Position numbers and translations under genes: made by a program
Shown here: positions 1-7,440 of the stretch, piece after piece
How the letters are laid out: every line of letters starts with the position of its first letter
Position numbering within the stretch: position 1 is the first letter of the stretch
The notes under the pieces: model-generated
Told to the model about the DNA's origin: nothing
Seen by the model: the letters and a program-made list of their open reading frames with translations, nothing else
The model's database searches: none
NCBI GenBank assembly: GCA_034096865.1
Contig: JAWQFJ010016250.1
Coordinates: 122,501-135,000, forward strand
Source: Theodoxus fluviatilis
Lineage: Eukaryota > Mollusca > Gastropoda > Cycloneritida > Neritidae
Reading direction: 5' to 3'
Length of the DNA stretch: 12,500 nucleotides

Positions 1-475
1 GATGCTTAGTATTAAAAAGATATAAATCAATATTACATGTGAATTTTTCCAATAGTTTACCACGAGCGTCAGTGATATGACCGCCCCACAAGGGTTTATG
101 GCCAATAAGATCCTAAGCAATCGAAAAGGTGGTGGCAACTGAGTAATTATATATTCTAAATCGGCACGTTTTAAAGAGTAGCTGGGGGGTGGGGTCGGGG
201 TGTACATACAGAGAACATATGGTGATGGGTCTGTGAAGTGTTGCCCGCACAGCTACCGCCTGCAGTGGAGTGGACAGGGAGACGAGACCATGAGGAACAT
301 TTCCCACCAAAACGCACACCCCACCCACAGCTCTCTCCGAAGAAGACGAAAAGGTAGTAAGACCACGAAAAGAGCCTTTATCACAGGATTGTATCAAAGT
401 CTCTTGTAAACATATAACAAGGGGATTAAGCACTGATACTAACAGTAAACTTGTAAAATTTAGCCCTCAAACCTC
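1..475 (-). pseudogene. LINE ORF2 endonuclease domain, 5' fragment
   Basis: This encodes the start of ORF2, whose apurinic-type endonuclease nicks target DNA for target-primed reverse transcription. From about 475 downward the minus strand reads IVQWNCRGLRAKF, the usual opening of this domain. After a frameshift near 440 it reads NPLVICLQETLIQ, which includes the catalytic glutamate motif, then GGVCVLVGN, LQAVAVRATLHRPITICSLY and, in another frame, QLPPPF. After a further frameshift near 115 it reads DLIGHKPLWGG and ITDARGKLLEKF. Active copies normally have GDFNxHNxLWG here, so the asparagine of GDFN is replaced and catalysis is unlikely even apart from the frameshifts. The fragment is cut by the window edge. 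Domain identity is firm; the exact clade is inferred. Confidence 0.88.
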
Positions 476-499
476 GACAGTTCCACTGAACAATAGTAC

Positions 500-1687
500 T
501 TATTTCTTCTTAGGAAAGTGGGCGTGGCTCTGAGGAGCCTGAGAGATGCAATCTCTTATCTCTATTTCCTCAGAGGCCTGCAGTGCACTAATATGATTGT
601 GTTGCTGCAATGGATCTCGCTCCCCCTTTGAAAGCCGGACCTTAGTGGATGAAGCCCGTTTCTCTGACTTCTTCGGCGCTATAGTGGGCAGCCGAGACGA
701 CTCAGGTGGCTTCGCCGCCTTCCTGAGTGTCTCTCCAGAAGTCATCTGGACGGCAGAAGAAACGGACTCAGACACGGACTTCGGTTTGTCTCCATTCAGC
801 CATGCGATAGTAGTCTGACAAGCCAGAAACTTGGCCGACTTGACTGCGGAGGCATATGACTGATCATATGGGGACGTAGTCGAAGCTTCCACGATTTATG
901 TCACCTCTGGGCAAGAAATCCCCTTTGTGAATCTCATCCTCTGGATCTCTCTCCCGTGCTGCCACTTGAGACAGTCCCGAGAGAACAATGGTTGGGAGCC
1001 AGATCATTTGGTACACCAAAAGGTGTTGCGACATCCATCATCTCCATGGTCATCGCCGCCACATCGCCCGCAACGGGCAGCGTGACAGCACGAGTCCTGG
1101 TGCTGAGCAAACTATTGGCATTTGAAGCAGCGCAGTGGGTTGGGGATGAATGGATCTACAGCAATCCGGAGGTAGCAGGCCTTCACAAAGGCAGGGAGAG
1201 TGGGGGTGCTAAAAGTCAACAGGATCCTGTTGGTGGGCTTGATCACACCATCACGTCTGGCTGTCAACTTTCGGACACTCCTCACCCTCTGGTCCAACAG
1301 CCCTTCCAGTATGCCCCCTTCAGTTAGATCTGCAAGGTATCGGCATGAAATTATACGTCTACAGGTATTGAGGCTCGACTTCTACTGATATGTTCGCAAA
1401 GGTTGACGCCTTCAGCAGGGTGGAAAAGTGGGACTTCTTGGTTACTTCCACAGGAAGGTCACCACTCCCGAGCTATTTGACCTGCTTGGGCTCGCCAGCA
1501 ATGCCTTGTATGGCTTTAGCGATGGCAAAAGGAGAGACTTTGTTCAGTGGGTTTTGTTGATCCAGAACAAGCAAAAACCGAGGCCAGCTGTCGTCATTAA
1601 AATAGGAAGTAGAGTTTGAAAGTCTTTCCGAACTGGAATTAAACTCTGTCTTTTAGAGGGGTGATTAGTGCGTTTAGTAGTGTCCAT
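500..1687 (-). pseudogene. LINE ORF1, gag-like zinc-knuckle protein, broken
   Basis: This is the nucleic-acid-binding ORF1 protein that coats LINE RNA. A plausible start ATG lies at 1687-1685 (MDTTKRTNHPSKRQ). After a frameshift near 1620 the sequence continues SYFNDDSWPRFLL, then SPFAIAKAIQGIAGEPKQVK and SGDLPVEVTKKSH, which are recurrent ORF1 motifs. A second frameshift near 1365 leads to ADLTEGGILEGLLDQRVRSV, NRILLTFSTPTLP and PNPLRCFKCQ, the first zinc knuckle. Further knuckle cysteines and histidines follow (CGRCGGDDHGDDGC), then FSRDCLKWQHGREIQRMRF and SPYDQSYASAVKSAKF before the TAA at 500-502. In-frame stops are seen at 1473-1475, 1112-1114, 1004-1006 and 896-898. ORF1 and ORF2 are about 25 bases apart. 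Confidence 0.87.
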
Positions 1688-1900
1688 GATGAAACCAATA
1701 AAATTCATCCTCGGCACTACCCACCCACCACGGAGCCCAAATTGGGGACACGGTCTGCAGTGATGACCAGCGCGTCGCAGTGCCAGGGCTATGCCGGGGA
1801 TATACTATGTAGAGTGATGTTCTCTCACCACGTCACAACACACGATTAACCCATGAGCAGCGGTCTTCGGAGTCGCCAGCAAATTACATCTACACTATGC
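1688..1900 (-). other. Probable 5' UTR of the LINE
   Basis: These bases lie directly upstream of the ORF1 start on the minus strand and hold no open frame that fits the element. Jockey-type LINEs carry an internal promoter here. I see no sharp left end; the sequence turns into purine/pyrimidine-biased DNA near 1905-1945, which may be host. The extent is an estimate. Confidence 0.45.
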
Positions 1901-2155
1901 AAGTTACCAATAGGAAGGGGGAAGAGGGTAAGGAGAGGAGGGGCCTAATCCCTACAAGTGACACCTCAGGCAGACGTGACCAGCCCATTAGTCAGACCGG
2001 GTCCATCTGACCGCCCGTCTAGGGGAAGTCCGGGCCAAAGTCGTCGGTTTGGCCGCAGCAGCTCCCATCAACCACCAGGATCCTTTCCTCCCCGGGCTCC
2101 GACATGGGTCGGTCGCAGCGCACGGCCATTCCCAGATCAAGGAGAGGCAAGTCCT

Positions 2156-2183
2156 CCCCCCCCCCCCCCCCCCCCCCCCCCCC
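2156..2183. repeat. Homopolymer run of 28 C (poly-dC/dG)
   Basis: The plus strand has an uninterrupted run of 28 cytosines, ending at the G at 2184, followed by CCCC at 2185-2188. The minus strand could form a G-quadruplex and the plus strand an i-motif. Runs this long are unstable and hard to sequence, so the true length may differ. It keeps a spurious proline/glycine frame open through the tract. Confidence 0.95.
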
Positions 2184-2296
2184 GCCCCTTGAATGGGATG
2201 AATAAGGAAACCTGTCGGCGACTGAAGTCGCAGCTATGTCCTTCAATCAGCAGTGCCTATTAGACCATCCACACGGCCCACGCGGTCGCTGGGCTT

Positions 2297-2332
2297 AGCC
2301 AATCGCTGACGCGGAAACTAGTCTATTTTTAG
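2297..2332. promoter_or_regulatory. CCAAT box and MEF2-type site, possible proximal regulatory element
   Basis: AGCCAAT lies at 2297-2303, followed by CGCTGACGC and, at 2323-2332, CTATTTTTAG, a full match to the MEF2 consensus YTAWWWWTAR. The two sites are 20 bp apart in a moderately GC-rich stretch between the C run and the CT tract. No adjacent coding region supports a specific target gene, so function is speculative. Confidence 0.25.
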
Positions 2333-2393
2333 CGCAGACTTCGCTGGGTCACACTGGTCTCACAAATACGGCACTGTCTGGGCTGCAACTAGT

Positions 2394-3039
<646 letters not shown>

Positions 3040-3064
3040 GGGCGCAAAACCCGTGGACTCACTC

Positions 3065-3093
3065 TATATAAGCCTCGCACTGTTAGTTCACTT
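3065..3093 (+). promoter_or_regulatory. TATA-box and initiator-like pair, possible core promoter
   Basis: TATATAAG at 3065-3072 is followed 25 bp later by TTCACTT (3087-3093), which fits the initiator pattern YYANWYY with A at 3090. This is close to the normal TATA-to-start spacing. The pair stands immediately downstream of the GAGA-type CT tract and upstream of the CA tract. No convincing gene lies downstream within the window, so this may be a chance match. Confidence 0.25.
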
Positions 3094-3119
3094 ACCCTCT
3101 ATTGCGATCTCAAGCGTGT

Positions 3120-3120
<1 letters not shown>

Positions 3121-3196
<76 letters not shown>
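3121..3196. repeat. (CA)38 microsatellite
   Basis: A perfect run of 38 CA units is preceded by GTGTG, making a GTGTGCACAC junction, and followed by TTCACACACC. Alternating purine-pyrimidine tracts like this can adopt Z-DNA. The His-Thr open frame through it is an artefact. Confidence 0.97.
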
Positions 3197-3197
<1 letters not shown>

Positions 3198-3789
3198 TCA
3201 CACACCCCATGGGCGAAGGCTGTTCCTACCAAACTGACCTGACTCTAAACGCTCGCTGTAAGACATCCCCCGACATTCACTCCACAACTTGGTAGCCCTG
3301 CGCTGGACTGGATAGTCGATGTGGTGGTTCATTTTTTCGCATTGATCTGAAGCACCGAGCTGTCACCTCCACCGTTGAATCCTCTTGCTCATAGATCCTA
3401 ATATCGTCTAAATAACATGAGTATTATTTATTAATACCCCTATCTATCACAGTGTGAGAAATCTTCTCACTGTCTGGCAAAAATGATACACAAATGCTGT
3501 CCGAAATACCACGCAACGAGTCAGTCGGCGTTCTCGCTGATGCCATTTTGCGGCCTGCTTGTGAGACCACGCGATTTCCCGCGAGAAAGGGGTGCGTCGT
3601 GGATAGGCTAATACGCGACTGTATTCAATTTTAGTGGTAGTAACACGCTGCCTCGCTTATGCACAACAGGCGAGATGATCTGGATCGCGCACATTAGCTC
3701 GTGAGCTGTCGATCACTGATTGTAGCAAAGTATACATTCTGAGGAAAGTGTGATTTTATGTAATATGTAAAGCTCTCGTGATATCCGAT
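3197..3789. other. Non-coding stretch with several short palindromes
   Basis: I find no supportable gene. Visible structure includes GTATTATTTATTAATAC (3420-3436), an imperfect inverted repeat ACAGTGTGAGAA...TTCTCACTGT near 3450-3474, TTTCCCGCGAGAAA at 3575-3588 (two opposed E2F-like half-sites) and AGCTCGTGAGCT near 3696-3707. The stretch ends where the 222-bp repeat begins. Confidence 0.6.
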
Positions 3790-4011
3790 AAACACAATTT
3801 TTTGCACGGGGCCACAGATCACGGTTGTTGGATGCCATTAGCAGATGGTTTCTCATGTTGTCTGCTCCTAACTTCCGGTCAGTGCGCTGACCGCGCTCAG
3901 CTTCTGGAGGGGGGTCTGGCAATTGCCAGCCCCAGTGCGTGAACGCACGCGCAGGAATCAGGTCATTCCTGAATTGTCCCAGGGAGAACTGGCATCAACT
4001 CAAAATTTTTC
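3790..4011. repeat. 222-bp multi-hairpin dispersed repeat, copy 1
   Basis: This block recurs at 8937-9158 in the same orientation, and I see no difference between the copies; outside these limits they diverge at once. Its right half holds five successive inverted repeats: 3876-3893 (7-bp stem with TGCG loop), 3911-3933 (GGGG, bulged T, then CTGGCAATTGCCAG, then CCCC), 3935-3948 (GTGCG-TGAA-CGCAC), 3952-3971 (AGGAAT/ATTCCT core) and 3979-3992 (CCAG/CTGG). A T-rich stretch lies at each end. I see no terminal inverted repeats, clear target-site duplication or RNA polymerase III A/B boxes. It may be a SINE- or MITE-like element; orientation is unknown. Confidence 0.9.
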
Positions 4012-4139
4012 TTGAGGGAAGAGGAACGGAGAACGAGACGATCTGCCTACGAGATATAACGGCGAGTACTTATGATCTTTTCGATCGAATTTTTATCGGT
4101 TCCTCAGTTTTTCTCTACGTGCAGTTGTGTGTTGATGCC

Positions 4140-4270
4140 GTGAGAGTGCATTCGTTACTCGGATATTCACATGTGCGGAGATTGAAAGACTTTCTCGATT
4201 ATCATGGAAAAGTGAGAGTGCATTCGTTACTCGGATATTCACATGTGCGGAGATGTAAGACTTTCTCGAT
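4140..4270. repeat. Two-copy tandem duplication, 72-bp period
   Basis: The segment starting GTGAGAGTGCATTCG at 4140 is repeated from 4212. The copies agree over their first 42 bases, then differ by a small substitution/indel cluster (ATTGAAAGAC against ATGTAAGAC), and agree again through TTTCTCGAT. The second copy stops short at about 4270. Because 72 is a multiple of three, frames stay open across it, but no recognisable protein results. Confidence 0.92.
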
Positions 4271-4272
4271 AA

Positions 4273-4741
4273 GAGTGGTCTGATTGAGTGGCGGACATTG
4301 TATACATATATGATTGTGCGTCGATGAAAACCCCACGTGGGATTCTCACGGTCCGAGACCATGTGAATTCACACATGCCACGAAATATTTTCAGACGGTC
4401 CGCCGTTTCACTGAAACTGCAGAGTACCTCATTCGATAATCCAATCTGGCTAAGAACGGCTCTCACAATTTCTACCACGTTTTCTCCGGAATTCTTGCTA
4501 ACTTACGATCTGTACGCATCAAGTATGTTCAGAGAAATGTGCGACAGACTTGTGCCTCCCATCATAATGATCATTTGCGAATCATTCGGCATGATTCTGC
4601 CCGATTCTATGCTAAATTACGATATGTACGCACAGCATTAATTTATCATAGGTGTATGTTGAATGCATTAACAGATCGTGAAACCTCCTACAGTTCACAC
4701 ATCGAATGCAGGTCAACGCAGCCACGCCGAACATTTGTCTC
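4273..4741. other. Unassigned stretch with a decayed ~113-bp spaced direct repeat
   Basis: A 117-codon plus-strand open frame (4288-4641) crosses this stretch but shows no domain I recognise and has no signal of codon constraint that I can judge. Within it, GCTAACTTACGATCTGTACG near 4497 and GCTAAATTACGATATGTACG near 4610 are related, suggesting an old tandem repeat. I would not call a gene here. Confidence 0.45.
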
Positions 4742-4784
4742 CAAGATGGCGGCACGCAATGTACTCATGCTGTCCGCCATCTTG
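4742..4784. promoter_or_regulatory. Inverted pair of YY1-type motifs (CAAGATGGCGG / CCGCCATCTTG)
   Basis: CAAGATGGCGG at 4742-4752 and its exact reverse complement at 4774-4784 are separated by 21 bases. AAGATGGCGG matches the high-affinity consensus of the zinc-finger factor YY1, common just downstream of transcription starts in animal genes. An inverted CCAAT box (ATTGG) follows near 4840. A start-like ATGACTG directly before a strong splice donor GTAAGT lies at 4974-4986, so this could be the 5' end of a plus-strand transcript. No downstream exon could be verified. Confidence 0.35.
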
Positions 4785-4973
4785 AATCTTAAAAGCTAGC
4801 ACCTCTCAAAATGCCTCGCTCAATCTACGCCCGTCTTCGATTGGCTCGATAGCAAGCAAAGAACGAAACTGCCCCTTCGGCGAGATCTGCGTAGATATAC
4901 CGAGATCTTCGCATTTTCAAACCCGGCACAGGTAGCTCATGGCGCCATAATAGCGGTGACAGGGGAGGCAACT

Positions 4974-4986
4974 ATGACTGGTAAGT
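4974..4986 (+). other. Possible short first coding exon end with 5' splice donor
   Basis: ATGACTG (4974-4980) is followed immediately by GTAAGT (4981-4986), a full match to the metazoan donor consensus. Together with the upstream YY1-type pair and ATTGG box this would fit an initiating exon on the plus strand. A single donor hexamer is expected by chance every few kilobases, so confidence is low. Confidence 0.15.
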
Positions 4987-5585
4987 TGCTAAGCAGGGAG
5001 CAGCGATAGTCTCCCTTGCCATGGCACGGGAACCTCTCGGTGTTGTGACCTTTGCAGAATGTCACTGTAAAACATTTAAGTGGTGTGAGTTAAATGAGTG
5101 TGATAATTAGCTTACTGAGCTACAGTCGAAAAAATTCCAGGTTACCCAGAGGCATAAACCACTTTGATACCGGCAGAGCGAGAGGGTTCTGGTTGGAGCA
5201 AATGTCACTGTCAATGACTGGATGTACATGTTGGTTATGCTTTGCATATACTTTCAACATGGCAACACAAGAGTCGTGACCAATAACCTTGCAGTGACTA
5301 ACCTACTTTCTGACTGGGTCAGAAACAAACATCTTTTTTGAGAAAAACCAAATGTGAGTGGTTGAAACTCATTTTGTAGACAAAATACAACAAACTGAAA
5401 TGATGTGAACTTTTTTCCTTGAAGTGGGGCCTAATGCCCTGCGTGGCTTAATGCCATGCTTTTCCCTACTACTTCACAGCTAACAGTAAAGCTGTTCACA
5501 AACATCCTGCCTGTGATAGCACAGACCAGCCTTTTCTCTTTCTGTTGCCTTGTTTATTTCTACTGTAAGTGAAATGTGCAAATTG
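4987..5585. other. No gene seen; short hairpin and flanking spacer
   Basis: Only short open frames without recognisable content occur. ATTTTGTAGACAAAAT at 5371-5386 is a perfect inverted repeat with a two-base centre. Near 5428-5456 GGCCTAATGCC and GGCTTAATGCC form a short direct repeat that resembles the GGGCGTAATGCC motif inside the 114-bp minisatellite further right; this may be coincidence. The 3' part may include unrecognisable downstream sequence of the gypsy relic. Confidence 0.4.
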
Positions 5586-6080
5586 TCACCCATCGATCTC
5601 GAAGTAGCGGATGTAATAGTCCACTGTTATCAGGAAGGATCTGTCTTGCCAATTGAAGATATGTGGATCTGTTTTTTCATCCCTGGCCAGAACATGATTT
5701 CTCCTGCTCGTTGCTTTATTTTCTCAATTCCAAAGTGGCTGGAGTGAATCTTCGTTATTATTTCTGGACGCATGGCAAGTGGTAAAGTATCTTCTCTCCT
5801 TTGAAGATGATTCCATCGGTAAAGTATCTTCTCTCCTTTGAAGATGTTTCCATCGATGGAGGAAAGTTCATCTCTGAAGTTCCAGAACTCACTGATGGTT
5901 GATTTGCAGTCTGTACGAAGTTCAGGCCATCCATTCTGTATGGTTGACTTCAAATCTTGCAGTTGAGGGTCTTCTGCAGTGGCTTTATGAATTTGCTTCA
6001 TTTTCACATCGGTGACGGGCTGATTCTCGACGACAGTGTGGACGTATGCGTCGATGTCTTCAGCAATTTTCACTGTCTTC
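5586..6080 (-). pseudogene. Ty3/gypsy-type pol relic: RNase H-integrase tether and integrase N-terminus
   Basis: On the minus strand this reads the linker after RNase H (AEDIDAYVHTVVENQPVTD, then KMKQIHKATAEDPQLQDLK and IQNGWPELR), then MRPEIITKIHSSHFGIEKIK and GEIMFWPGMKKQI. The latter is the start of the integrase HHCC zinc finger, with the two histidines in IHSSH. The expected cysteine pair is missing. After a stop at 5630-5632 another frame gives FNWQDRSFLITVDYYIRYFE, the beginning of the catalytic core with the first acidic residue in TVDYY, ending at a stop at 5586-5588. A deletion of roughly 45-50 codons therefore joins zinc finger to core. Integrase would insert element cDNA; this copy cannot. 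Upstream it merges into the minisatellite. Confidence 0.87.
5781..5854. repeat. 37-bp tandem duplication inside the gypsy relic
   Basis: The 37-base unit beginning GGTAAAGTATCTTCTCTCC at 5781 is repeated at 5818-5854 with one mismatch (A to T). In the pol reading frame it inserts RWNHLQRREDTL between FKGEKILY and PLAMRP. Since 37 is not a multiple of three, the open frame across it implies a compensating one-base change nearby. Confidence 0.92.
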
Positions 6081-6880
6081 TGGTTCTGTTGCAGGTATGG
6101 GCGCAAGCCCCGGTGGTGGACTTCTTCGTGAACTCCAATGCTTGGGCGTAATGCCTTGGGGGAACCCTGTGGGATCCCAGTGGGCCCAGAGCCCTGGTTC
6201 TGTTGCAGGTTTGGGCGCAAGCCCTGGTGGTGGATTTCCTTGTGAAATCCAATGCTTGGGCGTAATGCCTTGGGGGAACCCTGTGGGATCCCAGTGGGCC
6301 CAGAGCCCTGGTTCTGTTGCAGGTTTGGGCGCAAGCCCTGGTGGTGGATTTCCTCGTGAAATCCAATGCTTGGGCGTAATGCCTTGGGGGAACCCTGTGG
6401 GATCCCAGTGGGCCCAGAGCCCTGGTTCTGTTGCAGGTTTGGGCGCAAGCCCTGGTGGTGGATTTCCTCGTGAAATCCAATGCTTGGGCGTAATGCCTTG
6501 GGGGAACCCTGTGGGATCCCAGTGGGCCCAGAGCCCTGGTTCTGTTGCAGGTTTGGGCGCAAGCCCTGGTGATGGACTCCCTCGTGAAATTCCCATGCTT
6601 GGGCGTAATGCCTTGGGGGGAATCCTGTGGGATCCCAGTGGGCCCAGAGCCCTGGTTTTGTTGCAGGTCCTGTGGGATCCCAGTGGGCCCAGAGCCCTGG
6701 TTTTGTTGCAGGTATGGGCGCAAGCCCGGGTGGTGGACTTCCTCATGAACTCCAACGGATGGGCGTCATGCCTGGTGGAATTCCTGCAGGATCACAGTGG
6801 GCCCATGCCTTGTTGGAATCCTTCGGGACCCCATCGGGCGGAGCCCTGTGATGATATTCTTGTGAACTCCAATTGTTAGG
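6081..6880. repeat. Minisatellite, 114-bp period, about seven units
   Basis: TGGTTCTGTTGCAGG begins units at 6081, 6195, 6309, 6423 and 6537 (spacing 114 each time). A 116-bp unit then leads to 6653, a truncated 45-bp unit to 6698, and a diverged full unit plus a degraded partial end near 6880. Central units are almost identical, while the first and last share variants (GTATGGGCGCAAGCC, GTGGACTTC, GAACTCC). Because 114 equals 38 codons and lacks stops, frames stay open on both strands, giving Gly/Pro/Gln-rich repetitive translations. In the minus frame that continues into pol, the repeat reads LRPNLQQNQGSGPTGIPQGS and so on. I regard these as non-coding, though a repetitive peptide cannot be excluded. 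Confidence 0.95.
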
Positions 6881-6932
6881 AATAGTGGCGAGTTTCATGT
6901 TGGTGGCACAAGATTTTGTTGCATTTTGCAGA

Positions 6933-7440
6933 ATGCCTCCCCAACGACGGGGCACACGCAGGCGCAGGATTCCCAGCAGGTCGCAGGACAAGATGGAGTC
7001 ACTCCCTTCCACTGCTCTGCTTGACCACGCACAGGCAATCTCCGACCACCGCCACTCCAGCGTGGCGCCCCCACGGTCTTTCGGCCGGATCACCTGGGAA
7101 GCGGCTATCCTGCAACAGCTGAAGGAGAACAGCGCAACATTGATGGGCCTCTCCGCACGATTGGCGACCCTGGAGCACGAATGGATGCAACTGCTGCCAT
7201 ACAACCCTCCAGCGTGGCCCCCACGGACAGCAGCACCATCGTCTCCCCCACTGCCAGCACCAGCGTGGCACCCACTGCGCGTCCTTTGAGGGCTACAGCG
7301 TGGTGCCGTATCTACGGCCGCTAGAGACCTTGCACAATGACCTGACCCTCAAAGACATGGAGTGTAGGACAGCAACTTATGGCGGGGGCGTTGAGCAAGG
7401 TGACAAGAGTGGCATACCTAAGAACTTGAGCAGCAGTTAA
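6933..7440 (+). pseudogene. Coding-like stretch of unknown function, frameshifted
   Basis: From an ATG at 6933 the plus strand reads MPPQRRGTRRRRIPSRS, a very basic N-terminus. It then reads a polar segment and ILQQLKENSATLMGLSARLA, which looks like a short amphipathic coiled coil, followed by a Pro/Ala-rich tail to a stop at 7287-7289. In the +1 frame the reading continues SFEGYSVVPYLRPLETL and LTLKDMECRTATYG to a stop at 7438-7440, suggesting a frameshift or unannotated exon structure. A basic start followed by a coiled coil and proline-rich stretch resembles the gag-like first ORF of some retroelements, but I recognise no family. It runs opposite to the neighbouring gypsy relic, so it is not part of that copy. 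Confidence 0.35.

Larger units (their letters stand above)
1..1900 (-). mobile_element. Jockey-type non-LTR retrotransposon (LINE), 5' portion, decayed
   Basis: Reading the minus strand from about 1900 to 1 gives the order expected of a Jockey-clade LINE: 5' UTR, gag-like ORF1 with zinc knuckles, then ORF2 opening with an endonuclease. Both ORFs carry stop codons and frameshifts, so the copy is dead. ORF2 leaves the window at position 1, so reverse transcriptase and the 3' end are outside. The 5' boundary near 1900 is uncertain: I saw no target-site duplication because the 3' end is missing. The Jockey assignment rests on the paired ORF1 and endonuclease motifs; a closely related clade is possible. 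Confidence 0.88.

Noticed and set aside
3053..3295. 80-codon frame with a hydrophobic start and a His-Thr run
   Set aside because: It begins with GTG, not ATG, and most of it is the CA microsatellite; no domain or splice support.
3790..4011. Sm-site-like AATTTTTTG at the left end of the 222-bp repeat, suggesting a snRNA
   Set aside because: The site is 5' of all hairpins, no snRNA sequence blocks are recognisable, and T-rich runs are common.
4288..4641. 117-codon plus-strand frame
   Set aside because: No known domain, contains a decayed direct repeat, and overlaps an equally long minus frame.
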